Made by a program: the position numbers and the translations under genes. A stretch of DNA of 64,000 bases. It comes from Streptomyces griseus subsp. griseus (GTDB taxonomy: Bacteria > Actinomycetota > Actinomycetes > Streptomycetales > Streptomycetaceae). The notes under the pieces are model-generated. The model was not told the origin of the DNA. It did not search any database and was given only the letters and a program-made list of their open reading frames with translations. This document shows, in pieces, positions 46,093 through 55,108 of the stretch (positions within the stretch are counted from its first letter, which is position 1; the number at the start of each line of letters is the position of its first letter). The stretch covers positions 5,766,001 to 5,830,000 of the forward strand of contig NZ_CP032543.1 in assembly GCF_003610995.1 (NCBI RefSeq). Direction: 5' to 3'.

Positions 46093-46923
46093 ATGAAGCC
46101 CATCATCACCGCAACCGCATACGCGAGCGAGTCGGCGGGACCGCGACCCCCGGTGCTCCTGGACGTCCGCTGGCAGCTGGGTGGTCCGCACGGCCGCCCC
46201 GACTACGAGGCCGGCCATCTGCCCGGCGCCGTCTTCGTCGACCTCGATACGGAACTGGCCGGACCGGCGGGCAGCGGCGGCCGCCACCCCCTCCCGGACC
46301 CGGAGGCCTTCGGCGCCGTGATGCGCCGCGCCGGGGTCGGCCAGGACACCCCGGTCGTGGTCTACGACGGCGGACAGGGCTGGGCCGCCGCACGCGCCTG
46401 GTGGCTGCTGCGCTGGACGGGTCACCCCGACGTACGGGTCCTGGACGGCGGCCTCGCCGCGTGGACCGGCGACCTCACCACCGAGATCCCGCGCCCGGCC
46501 GAGGGTGATTTCCGGCCGAAGCCCGGCGCCCTGCCCACCCTGGACGCGGACGCGGCCGCCGCGCTCGCCCGGACGGGGCTGCTCCTGGACGCACGGGCGG
46601 CCGAGCGCTACCGGGGCGATGTCGAGCCGATCGACCGCGTCGGCGGCCACATCCCCGGTGCCGTCTCCGCCCCGACCACGGCGAACGTCACCGAGGACGG
46701 CCGCTACCTTCCGGCCGGACAGCTCGCCGAGCGGTTCACCGCGCTCGGGGCGGGGAAGAGCGGCGGGGCCGTCGGCGTCTACTGCGGATCGGGGGTCTCC
46801 GGCGCCCATGAGGTGCTCGCCCTGGAGATCGCCGGCATCCCCGCCGCGCTCTACCCCGGCTCCTGGTCCGAGTGGTCCGCCGACCCCGCCCGCCCGGTCG
46901 CCACCGGCCCCGAGCCGGCCTGA
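46093..46923 (+). CDS. Thiosulfate/3-mercaptopyruvate sulfurtransferase (rhodanese)
   Basis: A 276-aa two-domain rhodanese. The inactive N-terminal domain has LLDVRWQLGGPHGRPDYEAGHLPGAVF; the active C-terminal domain has LLDARAAERYRGDVEPIDRVGGHIPGA and the catalytic loop CGSGVSGAH with the sulfur-carrying Cys. The CGSGV type of loop fits mercaptopyruvate or thiosulfate sulfurtransferases. The start is the ATG at 46093 (MKPIITATAY), with GAGGAT 7 bases before as a possible leaderless -10; an ATG at 46084 is also in frame. It ends at a large palindromic terminator shared with sepH. Confidence 0.9.
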   Translation: MKPIITATAYASESAGPRPPVLLDVRWQLGGPHGRPDYEAGHLPGAVFVDLDTELAGPAGSGGRHPLPDPEAFGAVMRRAGVGQDTPVVVYDGGQGWAAARAWWLLRWTGHPDVRVLDGGLAAWTGDLTTEIPRPAEGDFRPKPGALPTLDADAAAALARTGLLLDARAAERYRGDVEPIDRVGGHIPGAVSAPTTANVTEDGRYLPAGQLAERFTALGAGKSGGAVGVYCGSGVSGAHEVLALEIAGIPAALYPGSWSEWSADPARPVATGPEPA

Positions 46924-46936
46924 TAAGCGCGACGAC

Positions 46937-46976
46937 GGAGAGGGGCCCGTACGCCATGGCGTACGGGCCCCTCTCC
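46937..46976. terminator. Perfect 40-bp palindrome, bidirectional terminator
   Basis: Arms of 18-19 bp (starting GGAGAGGGGCCCG) meet at CCATGG with no unpaired loop, so all 40 bases are palindromic. It lies between the converging sulfurtransferase and sepH genes. Confidence 0.85.
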
Positions 46977-46995
46977 TGCCGACCGGCACTCCCGG

Positions 46996-48054
46996 TCAGT
47001 CCTGCTTCTTGCGGCGGGTGCCGAAGACGATCTCGTCCCAGCTCGGCACGGCCGCCCGGCGGCCCGGCCGGACCCCGTCCGCCTCCGCCTGACGGTCCGT
47101 CGTCCCGGTCAGCCGGTCGCGGTGACCGGCCACCGCCCGGGGCATCAGCACATCCGCGTACGCCGCACCGGCACCGGCCGAAGCGGCGGCCGCGGGCGGC
47201 TCGTCCGCCTCGGTCTCCTCCTCGGCGGCCGGTTCGAGCGCGGGTGGCTCGGGCTGCGTGGGCCGCTCCGGCACGACCATGTCGCCCCGGAAGCTCGGCA
47301 CCGCCTCCAGCAGGCTGGTCAGCGAGTCCCGCTCACCGGCCGAGGCGCTGCTCACGTACTCCTCCGGCTCGGCGACCGGTGCGGGCCGTTCGATCTGCCG
47401 GTCGAGAGCGCGGTCCAGCGGCCGGTCGCGCGGCAGCCGGGCGATCCGGGGCACGAACGGGAAGCTCGGCTCGGGCGCCGCGCCGTCGCTCTCGCCGATC
47501 AGCGAGCGTGCCTCGTCGTCGACGGCCTGGACGAGCCGTCTGGGCGGGTCGTACGTCCAGCTCGCCGAGTGCGGTTCACCCGCGACCCGGTAGACGAGCA
47601 GGACCTCCCAGGTGCCGTCGTCACGGCGCCAGGAGTCCCACTGGACGGTTTCCTTGTCGGCGCCGCGCAGCAGGAGCCGCTCCTGCACCGCCTCGCCGAG
47701 CTGGGGGCCGGTGTTCTCGCCGGGACGGCGCACGGGAGTCTTCCGGGCCCGCTCGGCCATGAAGGCGCGCTCCGCGAGCACGGGGCCCTCGAAGCGGCGT
47801 ACACGGTCGACCGGGATGCCGGCGAACTGGGCGACCTCCTCCGCGGAGGCACCGGCCCGTATGCGGGCCTGGATGTCGCGGGGGCGGAGGTGGCTCTCCA
47901 CCTCGATCTCGATCTGGCCGAGCCGGGCGCGGTCGTTGCGCACGGCGGCGCGCAGCCGCTCGTCGATCGGAAGCGTGTATTCCGTGCTGTCCGCAGCCTT
48001 GAGCACCAGTCGTGTGCCGTCGTTGGAGACGGCCACGACACGCAGTTCGGGCAT
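46996..48054 (-). CDS. sepH: Cell division protein SepH (DUF3071)
   Basis: A 352-aa protein that matches actinobacterial SepH, which binds FtsZ and stimulates filament assembly at division septa. The conserved N-terminal DUF3071 domain runs from MPELRVVAVSNDGTRLVLK through EIEVESHLRPRDIQARIRAG and a helix-turn-helix-like ASAEEVAQFAGIPVDRVRRFE to about residue 175. The rest is a long disordered Pro/Glu/Ala-rich region. A short conserved C-terminal motif, VPSWDEIVFGTRRKK, closes the protein. The ATG at 48054 has GGGAGG upstream. The 495-bp gap upstream is shared with a divergent membrane-protein gene. Confidence 0.93.
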   Translation of the reverse strand: MPELRVVAVSNDGTRLVLKAADSTEYTLPIDERLRAAVRNDRARLGQIEIEVESHLRPRDIQARIRAGASAEEVAQFAGIPVDRVRRFEGPVLAERAFMAERARKTPVRRPGENTGPQLGEAVQERLLLRGADKETVQWDSWRRDDGTWEVLLVYRVAGEPHSASWTYDPPRRLVQAVDDEARSLIGESDGAAPEPSFPFVPRIARLPRDRPLDRALDRQIERPAPVAEPEEYVSSASAGERDSLTSLLEAVPSFRGDMVVPERPTQPEPPALEPAAEEETEADEPPAAAASAGAGAAYADVLMPRAVAGHRDRLTGTTDRQAEADGVRPGRRAAVPSWDEIVFGTRRKKQD

Positions 48055-48549
48055 GGGGACCTCCCGGGTGGTGCCTGCCGACGTCACGTGCGTCGCTGCT
48101 TCCGCTAGTCGAGTGTGACCTGCCCGGGTGCAGCCTGCCACAACCTTGCCATGTTGCCCGGCGTGTCGGGCGCTCGTCCTGGAACGCCGCCATGACACGG
48201 TTGCCTCTTGCGCCCCAAAGTGACCGATTTGGCCGCTCTGTTCAGCAAGCACCCGTGCAATCGCTTGGCGCTGCCGGTTCGAGTGCCGCTGCCGGCCCCT
48301 CTCCCGTAGCTGCGGATCCCCATGTGGGAGTCCGCCCCAGGGCTCGTACGGTACTCCATTCGGGCCACTTGGGTGGACCGGCGCGCCGCCGAACTTCTCG
48401 GGTGGCACGGGAGTTGGCCTACCCGGTTCTCCGCGAAATGCCCCTGATGCGTGTTGTGCTTCACACAATCGCCGGAAACGGAACTATCCACTTCGCTCAT
48501 TTGTCCCTTCCTGTTGCATGGTGGGAGAGATGTCAAGCAGGGGCTGGTA
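48055..48549. other. 495-bp divergent intergenic region between sepH and a membrane-protein gene
   Basis: No convincing gene. Near the right end TTGTG-CTTCA-CACAA is an inverted repeat around 48452-48470. Near sepH, GACGTCACGTGCGTC (about 48083-48097) contains the E-box-like CACGTG. A GGGAGAG and an AGGGG lie before the ATG at 48550. Promoters for both genes must be here but cannot be fixed. Confidence 0.4.
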
Positions 48550-49692
48550 ATGGTTCAGAAGCCGGAAAGTGACATAGAACCCAAGGAAAGGCGCATCGAT
48601 CTGAGTCTGCCGCAGGTCGCCGGGAGCGCGGTGGCCGCGGTCGCGGCAGCCGTGGCGGCTTCGCAGCTGGGGGTCTACGGCACCATCGCCGGGGCGGGCG
48701 TGATGAGCGTCGTCGCCACCTGCGGGGGCTCCGTCTTCCAGCACTTCTTCCGCCGCACCGGCGAGCAGATCCGCGAGGTGACGGTCCAGGTGACCCACCC
48801 GGAGGGCCGCCAGGTGACGGTGCACACGAAGGAGACGACCCCCTCGGCGCACAGAGCCGCCGAGCGGCGTCCGCAACCGGAGCCTGCGGCGGCCGCGACG
48901 GACGACGCCACCACGGTGCTGCCCACGGTCGACCCGGGCGGGGTGCCGGAGGTGGTCCCGGAGGGGGCCTCCGACGCGGTCCCGGACGCGGAGAGCACGC
49001 AGTTGCTGCGGCCGGTCGCCGACCCGGAGCGCACCCAACTGCTGCGGCCCGACCCGGACCGTACGCAGATGCTCCCGCAGTTCGGAGACCGTACGCAGGT
49101 CCTGTCTCAGGCGGCGGAAGCACCGGCCGCGACCGACGACGCGTTCACCGAGGGCACCACCCACGGCACCCGGCTGCGCGGCTGGAAGCGCCCCGCGCTC
49201 GCGGCCGCCGCGGTCTTCGCCGTCTCCATGGCCGGGATCACCGTCTTCGAGATGATCTCGGGCAACGACCTGAGCGGCGGCAAGGGCACCACCCTCAGCT
49301 CCGTCGTACGCGGCGGCGGCGACCGCGACCCCGGCCCGGCCGATCCCACGCCCTCCGGCGACACCGGCCAGGACGGGGGAGGGGACGAGCAGCAGAAGAC
49401 GCCGGGCAGCGGCACCGGATCCGCCCCCGCCACCGACCCGGGCGGCGACGGCAGCGGTACGAGCCCCGACCCCGGTACGGGAACGGGCGGCGACAACCCG
49501 GGCACCGGGACCACCACCCCCACGCCGGCCCCGTCCACCTCCGGCGACGGGCAGACCACGCCCGCCCCGACGCCGACCCCCTCCACCCCCGGCGGCGGGA
49601 CCGGCGCACCGGATCCGACGACCGCCCCGGGCAACGGCGGCGCCGCGGGCCAGGGCGAGCAGGCCCCGCCCGCCGACGGCACCACCGAGTGA
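48550..49692 (+). CDS. Membrane protein with repeated TQ-x-L motifs and Pro/Thr/Gly-rich exterior
   Basis: A 380-aa protein of unknown function. An N-terminal hydrophobic segment (about 18-58, AVAAVAAAVAASQLGVYGTI) is followed by a basic region QHFFRRTGEQIREVTVQV and a long disordered part. Four near-identical motifs, TQLLR, TQLLR, TQMLP and TQVLS, start at T150, T162, T172 and T182, each preceded by an acidic or Arg residue. A second membrane helix (about 216-237, ALAAAAVFAVSMAGITVFEMI) leads to a ~140-residue Gly/Thr/Pro/Asp-rich tail, probably extracytoplasmic. The repeated Thr sites look like kinase or FHA targets. The ATG at 48550 has AGGGG upstream. Confidence 0.65.
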   Translation: MVQKPESDIEPKERRIDLSLPQVAGSAVAAVAAAVAASQLGVYGTIAGAGVMSVVATCGGSVFQHFFRRTGEQIREVTVQVTHPEGRQVTVHTKETTPSAHRAAERRPQPEPAAAATDDATTVLPTVDPGGVPEVVPEGASDAVPDAESTQLLRPVADPERTQLLRPDPDRTQMLPQFGDRTQVLSQAAEAPAATDDAFTEGTTHGTRLRGWKRPALAAAAVFAVSMAGITVFEMISGNDLSGGKGTTLSSVVRGGGDRDPGPADPTPSGDTGQDGGGDEQQKTPGSGTGSAPATDPGGDGSGTSPDPGTGTGGDNPGTGTTTPTPAPSTSGDGQTTPAPTPTPSTPGGGTGAPDPTTAPGNGGAAGQGEQAPPADGTTE

Positions 49693-49710
49693 CCGCCGTA
49701 CCGCGGAAGC

Positions 49711-49752
49711 GCGTCGGCCCCCTTGCGACGGAAGACGCGAGGGGGCCGACGC
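49711..49752. terminator. Bidirectional terminator
   Basis: A hairpin with 17-bp arms (GCGTCGGCCCCCT plus TGCG, one wobble) and an 8-base loop, between the convergent membrane-protein and lactone oxidase genes. Confidence 0.8.
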
Positions 49753-49764
49753 CTTGCCAGGGGC

Positions 49765-51087
49765 TCAGTCGCCGAGGACGCGCCGCAGGTAGTCGTTGCC
49801 GAACATCCGGTCCGGGTCGAGTCGGTCGCGTACGGCGGTGAACTCGCCGAACCGCGGGTAGACCTCCGCCAGATAGGCCGCGTCCCGGGTGTGGATCTTG
49901 CCCCAGTGCGGGCGGCCGGAGTGCGCGGTCATGATCCGCTCCACCGCGGTGAAGTACGAGCGGTGCGGCGTCCCCTTGTAGAGGTGCACGGCGATGTACG
50001 CGCTGTCCCGGCCGGAAGCGGTCGAGAGGGCCATGTCGTCGGCGGGCGCGGTGCGCACCTCGACCGGGAAGCTGACCTTCAGCGGTGAGCGCTCCACCAT
50101 CGCCTTCAGCTCCCGCAGCGCCGCCACGGCCCGCTCGCGCGGAACGGCGTACTCCATCTCCACGAACTTCACCCGGCGCGGGCTGGTGAACACCTTGTAC
50201 GGGATGTCGGTGTAGGTCCGGGCCGAGAGCGCGCGGCTGGAGAGCTTGGCGATGGAGGGGATGGTCGCCGGGACCGCCCGCCCGAGGGAACAGGCCACCT
50301 GGAAGACCCCGTTGGAGAGCAGCTCGTCGTCGATCCAGCTGCTCACCCGGCCGGGCGGGGCGGCCGGACCCGCGCTGCGGTTGTTGCGCTTGGTGTTGCA
50401 GTTGCCGGTGTGTGGGAACCAGTAGAACTCGAAGTGCTCGTTCTCGGCGACCAGCTGGTCGAAGTCGCCCGTGACCCGGTCGAAGGTCATCGGCTCCTCA
50501 CGGGCGGTCAGCAGGAAGACCGGCTCCACGGCGAGGGTGACCGCGGTGATCACCCCGAGGGCGCCGAGGCCGACCCGGGCGGCGGCGAACACCTCCGGGT
50601 TCTCCTGCTCCGAGCAGACCAGCACGGTGCCGTCGGCGGTGACCAGCTCCAGGGCGCGGATCTGGGCGGATATCGACGCCGAGTCGCGGCCGGTGCCGTG
50701 CGTCCCGGTGGAGGTCGCCCCGGCGATCGTCTGCTCCATGATGTCGCCCATGTTCGTGAGCGAGAGCCCCTCACGGGCGAGCGCGGTGTTGAGGCGCTTG
50801 AGCGGAGTGCCCGCCTCCACCGTGACGGTCATCGCCTTGCGGTCGATGTCCCGGATGCCGGTGAGCAGGTCCGGGCGTATCAGCACGCCGTCGGTGGCGG
50901 CGGTGGCCGTGAAGGAGTGGCCGGTGCCGACGGGCTTCACCGTGAGGCCGTCCGCGTGCGCCCGGCGGAGTACGTCGACGAGCTCGTCCACGGACGCGGG
51001 GGACTCGGTCCTGGCGGGCCGGGCGGTGACGGTCCCCGCCCAGTTACGCCACGCGTTCGTCGTCGTCCGTGCGTAGGTGTCGGTCAT
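49765..51087 (-). CDS. FAD-linked sugar-1,4-lactone oxidase (D-arabinono-1,4-lactone oxidase family)
   Basis: A 440-aa flavoprotein of the VAO/aldonolactone oxidase family. The FAD domain has VKPVGTGHSFTATAATDGVLI, LTNMGDIMEQTIAGATSTGTHGTG and GLGALGVITAVTL. The C-terminal ALO domain has FEFYWFPHTGNCNTKRNN and ends in KIHTRDAAYLAEVYPRFGEF, whose His and Arg belong to the substrate pocket, then DRMFGNDYLRRVLG. It oxidises an aldono-lactone or sugar alcohol to the corresponding product with O2 or another acceptor; the exact substrate is unknown. The ATG at 51087 has GGGGAAG upstream, inside the 3' end of the MFS gene (44-base overlap), so both form an operon. Confidence 0.88.
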   Translation of the reverse strand: MTDTYARTTTNAWRNWAGTVTARPARTESPASVDELVDVLRRAHADGLTVKPVGTGHSFTATAATDGVLIRPDLLTGIRDIDRKAMTVTVEAGTPLKRLNTALAREGLSLTNMGDIMEQTIAGATSTGTHGTGRDSASISAQIRALELVTADGTVLVCSEQENPEVFAAARVGLGALGVITAVTLAVEPVFLLTAREEPMTFDRVTGDFDQLVAENEHFEFYWFPHTGNCNTKRNNRSAGPAAPPGRVSSWIDDELLSNGVFQVACSLGRAVPATIPSIAKLSSRALSARTYTDIPYKVFTSPRRVKFVEMEYAVPRERAVAALRELKAMVERSPLKVSFPVEVRTAPADDMALSTASGRDSAYIAVHLYKGTPHRSYFTAVERIMTAHSGRPHWGKIHTRDAAYLAEVYPRFGEFTAVRDRLDPDRMFGNDYLRRVLGD

Positions 51088-52291
51088 CTTCCCCGCGCCC
51101 TCCCGTAGGAGCCGGCTTGGCCAGCCGGCGATACCCCAGGACCGCCACCGCCGCCGCGAGCGCTCCCGCCACGGCGGGCACCGCGTACCCCGCCTTCGCT
51201 CCGGCGGCGTCGACCACCCAGCCGGCGGCCGAGGAGCCGAGCGCCACTCCGACCGCGAGCCCGGTACTGGTCCAGGTCATGCCCTCGGTCAGCTTGGTGC
51301 GCGGTACGTGCGCTTCGACGAGGGCCATGGTGGTGACCATCGTCGGTGCGATGGCGAGGCCCGCGACAAAGAGCGCCACGGCCAGCAACGTGAGGTTCCC
51401 GGCCAGTTGGAGGGGGATCATACTCACGGCCATCGCGCAGACACCCACCAGCCACCTTCTGGCGGGCTTCCCCTTCAGGTGCAGCAGCCCGAAGACGGCT
51501 CCCGCCAGGCACGAACCGAGCGCGTAGACGGCCAGCACGAGGGAGGCCGCGGCCTTGCGGCCGCTCTCCTCGGCGAAGGCCACGGTCACCACGTCGACGG
51601 CGCCGAAGATCGCGCCCGTCGCCACGAAGGTGATCACCAGGACCTGGAGGCCGGGCGAGCGCAGCGCCGAGCCGCCGGTGTGCTGGGACTTGGGGTGCGG
51701 GATCGGCTCGGTGGCGCGCTGGGCGGTCAGCCAGAAGACCCCGACCAGCAGGAAGGCGGCGGCGATCAGCGGACCGGCCTCCGGGAACCAGGCGGTGGAG
51801 AGCCCGATCGAGATGATCGGCCCGAAGATGAAGCACACCTCGTCGACGATCGACTCCCAGGAGTACGCCGTGTGCAGCTCTCGGCTGGAACCCCGGTAGA
51901 TCGCCGCCCAGCGGGCCCGCACCATCGACCCCACGCTCGGCACACAGCCCGCACCCGCCGCGAAGACGAACAGCGTCCAGTCCGGCGCCCCCTGCTGGGC
52001 GCAGATCAGCAGCCCCGCCACCGCCGCCACCGAGGCCAGGGTGGTGGGGCGCAGCACCCTGCGCTGCCCGTACCGGTCGACCAGGCGCGAGATCTGCGGG
52101 CCGAAGACCGCGGCCGCCATGGCGAGGGTCGCGGTGAGCGCCCCGGCCAGCCCGTAGCGGCCGGTGAGCTGGGAGATCATGGTCACGACGCCGATGCCCA
52201 TCATGGACAGCGGCATCCGGCCGAAGAAGCCTGCGGCGGAGAACCCCTTGGAGCCGGGGGCGGCGAAGATGGCGCGGTAGGGGCTGGGCAA
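51044..52291 (-). CDS. MFS transporter
   Basis: A 415-aa major facilitator superfamily transporter with about 12 membrane helices. The loop between helices 2 and 3 has the family signature [14 protein letters not shown]. Other segments are [17 protein letters not shown] at the start and [27 protein letters not shown] near the end. It resembles small drug-exporter-like MFS proteins common in Streptomyces; the substrate is unknown. The start is a TTG at 52291 with GGAG upstream. It overlaps the lactone oxidase gene by 44 bases. It is divergent from ferrochelatase. Confidence 0.87.
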   Translation of the reverse strand: MPSPYRAIFAAPGSKGFSAAGFFGRMPLSMMGIGVVTMISQLTGRYGLAGALTATLAMAAAVFGPQISRLVDRYGQRRVLRPTTLASVAAVAGLLICAQQGAPDWTLFVFAAGAGCVPSVGSMVRARWAAIYRGSSRELHTAYSWESIVDEVCFIFGPIISIGLSTAWFPEAGPLIAAAFLLVGVFWLTAQRATEPIPHPKSQHTGGSALRSPGLQVLVITFVATGAIFGAVDVVTVAFAEESGRKAAASLVLAVYALGSCLAGAVFGLLHLKGKPARRWLVGVCAMAVSMIPLQLAGNLTLLAVALFVAGLAIAPTMVTTMALVEAHVPRTKLTEGMTWTSTGLAVGVALGSSAAGWVVDAAGAKAGYAVPAVAGALAAAVAVLGYRRLAKPAPTGGRGEDDRHLRTDDDERVA

Positions 52292-52475
52292 GGGGGTACT
52301 CCGGTCGTGCCTGTCATGCGTGTAGCGGGCTGATACAGCTTACGGCCGGGCGGAGCCGCCGGACACCGGATCCGGGAGTGTCCGGGGGCGCGGAACGGGC
52401 GTACGTCCGTCAGGGGTTCCGGCTCTTGCCGACGGGGCGTCGGATGTCGGTTGCCGCGCTGTCGGTGGCGGGTGG

Positions 52476-52481
52476 CAGGAT
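52476..52481 (+). promoter_or_regulatory. Possible -10 element of the leaderless ferrochelatase gene
   Basis: CAGGAT ends 7 bases before the ATG at 52489, with TTGCCG 19 bases upstream. No Shine-Dalgarno precedes the ATG. Confidence 0.4.
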
Positions 52482-52488
52482 CGATGCC

Positions 52489-53616
52489 ATGTCCGATCTG
52501 CGCGATCCCGCTCCCTACGACGCCCTGCTGCTGCTCTCCTTCGGCGGTCCCGAGGGCCCGGACGACGTGGTCCCGTTCCTCGCGAACGTGACCCGCGGCC
52601 GGGGCATCCCCGAGGAACGCCTCAAGGAGGTCGGGCAGCACTACTTCCTCTTCGGTGGGGTCAGCCCGATCAACGCCCAGAACCGCGCGCTGCTGGACGC
52701 CCTCCGCAAGGACCTCGCCGACCACGGCCTGGACCTGCCGGTCTACTGGGGCAACCGCAACTGGGCGCCGTACCTGACCGACACCCTGCGCGAGATGACC
52801 GCCGACGGGCACCGCCGGATCGCCGTCCTCGCCACCAGCGCGTACGCCTCGTACTCGGGCTGCCGCCAGTACCGCGAGAACCTCGCCGAGTCGCTGGCCG
52901 CGCTGGAGGCGGAGGGCCTCGACGTGCCGCGGGTGGACAAGCTGCGCCACTACTTCAACCACCCCGGCTTCGTGGAGCCGATGGTCGACGGGGTGCTCGC
53001 CTCGCTGGCCGACCTCCCCGAGGACGTGCGCGCGGGCGCCCACCTCGCCTTCACCACGCACTCCATCCCGACCTCGGCCGCCGACGCCTCGGGGCCCGTG
53101 GAGGCGCACGGCGAGGGCGGGGCGTACGTCGCCGAGCACCTGGACGTCGCCCGGCTGATCGTGGCGGCGGTGCGTGAGGCGACCGGCGTCGACCACCCCT
53201 GGCAGCTCGTCTACCAGTCCCGCAGCGGCGCCCCGCACATCCCGTGGCTGGAGCCCGACATCTGCGACCACCTGGAGACCCTGCACGGCGAGGGTGTCCC
53301 CGCGGTCGTGATGGCGCCGATCGGCTTCGTCTCCGACCACATGGAGGTCCTGTACGACCTCGACACCGAGGCCACCGCGAGCGCCGCCGAGCTGGGGCTG
53401 CCGGTCCGCCGGTCCGCGACGGTGGGCGACGACCCGCGCTTCGCCGCCGCCGTACGGGACCTGCTCCTGGAGCGCGCGGCGCATGAGCGGGGGCGTGAGG
53501 TGAAGCCCTGCGCGCTGGGATCCCTCGGTCCGTCCCACGACCTCTGCCCGGTCGGCTGCTGCCCGGCCAGGGCCCCCAAGCCCGCGGCGGCGGGCGCCGA
53601 CAGCCCGTACGCGTAA
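52489..53616 (+). CDS. hemH: Ferrochelatase (coproporphyrin ferrochelatase type)
   Basis: A 375-aa ferrochelatase, inserting Fe2+ into a porphyrin. In actinobacteria this is coproporphyrin III in the CPD haem pathway, so cpfC is an equivalent name. It has [49 protein letters not shown] and [10 protein letters not shown] with the catalytic His. [17 protein letters not shown] and the conserved Glu region complete the site. A C-terminal cysteine cluster, [11 protein letters not shown], together with the Cys in SGCRQY could ligate the [2Fe-2S] centre known for mycobacterial enzymes. The ATG at 52489 gives the conserved N-terminus. Its 3' end lies in a short tandem repeat. Confidence 0.94.
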   Translation: MSDLRDPAPYDALLLLSFGGPEGPDDVVPFLANVTRGRGIPEERLKEVGQHYFLFGGVSPINAQNRALLDALRKDLADHGLDLPVYWGNRNWAPYLTDTLREMTADGHRRIAVLATSAYASYSGCRQYRENLAESLAALEAEGLDVPRVDKLRHYFNHPGFVEPMVDGVLASLADLPEDVRAGAHLAFTTHSIPTSAADASGPVEAHGEGGAYVAEHLDVARLIVAAVREATGVDHPWQLVYQSRSGAPHIPWLEPDICDHLETLHGEGVPAVVMAPIGFVSDHMEVLYDLDTEATASAAELGLPVRRSATVGDDPRFAAAVRDLLLERAAHERGREVKPCALGSLGPSHDLCPVGCCPARAPKPAAAGADSPYA

Positions 53617-53664
53617 AGCCGCTGCCGTACGCGCAGAACCCCTGCCCGTACGCGTAAAGCCCTG
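53604..53664 (+). repeat. Short tandem repeat across the hemH stop codon
   Basis: Three 20-21-bp copies beginning (C)CCGTACGCG, at 53604-53624, 53625-53644 and 53645-53664. The first contains the hemH stop (GCGTAA); the others lie in the gap before the inositol monophosphatase gene. Confidence 0.7.
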
Positions 53665-53691
53665 TTCTCGTCGAGTCCCCTGGGAGCCCCC

Positions 53692-54492
53692 GTGACCGAC
53701 CCCGCCCTGTCCGAGCTGCTGGACCTCGCCCTGGAGGCCGCCCGGCGCGCCGGAGCCCTGCTGCGCGACGGCCGCCCCGCCGACCTGGGGGTGGCCGCGA
53801 CCAAGTCCAGCCCCATCGATGTGGTCACCGAGATGGACATCGCCGCCGAGAAGCTGATCACCGGCTACCTCTCCGACTTCCGCCCCGACGACGGCTTCCT
53901 CGGCGAGGAGGGGGCCAGCTCTCCGGGCTCCACCGGCATCCGCTGGGTGATCGACCCGCTGGACGGCACCGTGAACTACCTCTACGGCCTGCCGACCTGG
54001 GCGGTCTCCATCGCGGCCGAGCGCGACGGCGAGCGGGTCGTGGGCGTCGTCGAGGCCCCCATGCGCCGGGAGACGTACCAGGCGGTCCTGGGCGGCGGTG
54101 CGTACGCGAACGGCACGGCGCTGCGCTGCCGCCCCGCGCCGCCGCTGGACCAGGCCCTCGTCTCGACCGGCTTCAACTACGTCAGCAAGGTCCGCAGCCA
54201 CCAGGCGGACGTCGTCCAGCGGCTGATCCCCAGGCTCCGGGACATCCGGCGCAGCGGTTCGGCGGCCGTCGACCTCTGCGATGTGGCGGCGGGGCGGCTG
54301 GACGGCTACTACGAGCGCGGGCTGCACCCCTGGGACCTGGCCGCGGGCGACCTGATCGCCCGGGAGGCGGGCGCGCTGACCGGCGGCCGCCCCGGGCTGC
54401 CGGCCGACGGCGACCTCGCGGTGGCCGCGCCCCCCGGCGTCTTCGAGCCGCTGCAGGCCGCCCTCGACGAGCTGGGTGCCTGGCACGACTGA
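53692..54492 (+). CDS. Inositol monophosphatase family protein
   Basis: A 266-aa Mg2+-dependent, Li+-sensitive phosphatase-fold protein. It has SPIDVVTEMDIAAEKLI, FLGEEG, the metal-binding WVIDPLDGTVNYLYGLPTW and a C-terminal RRSGSAAVDLCDVAAGRLDGYYERGLHPWDLAAGDLI, the second family signature. All ligand Asp/Glu positions are retained. It may act on inositol-1-phosphate, histidinol-phosphate or related sugar phosphates. The GTG at 53692 has GGGAG upstream. It lies behind hemH with a 75-bp gap and ends at a strong terminator. Confidence 0.9.
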   Translation: MTDPALSELLDLALEAARRAGALLRDGRPADLGVAATKSSPIDVVTEMDIAAEKLITGYLSDFRPDDGFLGEEGASSPGSTGIRWVIDPLDGTVNYLYGLPTWAVSIAAERDGERVVGVVEAPMRRETYQAVLGGGAYANGTALRCRPAPPLDQALVSTGFNYVSKVRSHQADVVQRLIPRLRDIRRSGSAAVDLCDVAAGRLDGYYERGLHPWDLAAGDLIAREAGALTGGRPGLPADGDLAVAAPPGVFEPLQAALDELGAWHD

Positions 54493-54534
54493 CGCCGAAG
54501 GCCCTGGTGGGAGCTGTGGGGCCGCAGGACACAG

Positions 54535-54575
54535 CAGAGGGCCCCGGATGCCGGTGAGGCATCCGGGGCCCTCTG
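54535..54575. terminator. Bidirectional terminator
   Basis: A perfect hairpin with 18-bp arms (CAGAGGGCCCCGGATGCC and complement) and a GGTGA loop between convergent genes. Confidence 0.88.
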
Positions 54576-54584
54576 TCCTACGGC

Positions 54585-54758
54585 TCAGACGCTTGTGGCG
54601 CCGATTTCCACGCCGTGCTCGGCCGCGAGGCGGTGCAGGTCGTCCAGCTCGCCCTGCTCGACATCCGCCAGGAAGTCGTCTCCGTCCTCGCGAGCCCGCG
54701 TGAGGTCGGACTCGGTGCTCTTGATGCGTTGCAGCAGACCTGCGGTGAAAGCGTCCAT
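54585..54758 (-). CDS. Small conserved acidic protein
   Basis: A 57-aa protein of unknown function that reads as a helical hairpin: MDAFTAGLLQRIKSTESDLT and an acidic second part with DDFLADVEQGELDDLHRLAAEHGV. AGGGGG precedes the ATG at 54758. The reading frame, codon usage and immediately following terminator support a real gene. A longer in-frame start exists upstream but lacks a site. No family recognised. Confidence 0.6.
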   Translation of the reverse strand: MDAFTAGLLQRIKSTESDLTRAREDGDDFLADVEQGELDDLHRLAAEHGVEIGATSV

Positions 54759-55108
54759 GATGCGCCCCCTCATCGTGGGTCGGTGGCACGGGGGTGTGCC
54801 CGGGATTCCTCCGGCGGGGAGCCGGAGGGGCGGGTGATCTCGCCGCTTCTCCGGGGTGGACGGAGAGGGGCCGTGGAATGCCACGGGCCGGGCGTGATCG
54901 CGGGTGTGAACCCCTCATCCCCATGCGCAGTCTCAGAGAAACCTCAACTGACCGGTAATTCCGCCGCCTTCCCGGGGCCCGGTCACCCAGAGCGCCGTCT
55001 TACCGCCGGTTTATACGCGTTGCGGGCAGGATGGACGCACACAGTCGGCCTCCCCTGGGGGCCGTTCGCTGTGTGAACCCGTAGATGGACCTAGGGAAGG
55101 ACTGCGCT
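54759..55108. other. 350-bp divergent region between a small gene and cutR
   Basis: No gene is visible. TATACG (about 55013) and CAGGAT (about 55027) are possible -10 elements for cutR, and GGAAGGA lies before its GTG. CCGGAGGGGCGG-type inverted repeats occur near 54812-54832. No operator is convincing. Confidence 0.4.

Noticed and set aside
46937..46976. 40-bp palindrome considered as an operator or attachment site
   Set aside because: It lies between two converging gene ends with no promoter, so a bidirectional terminator explains it.
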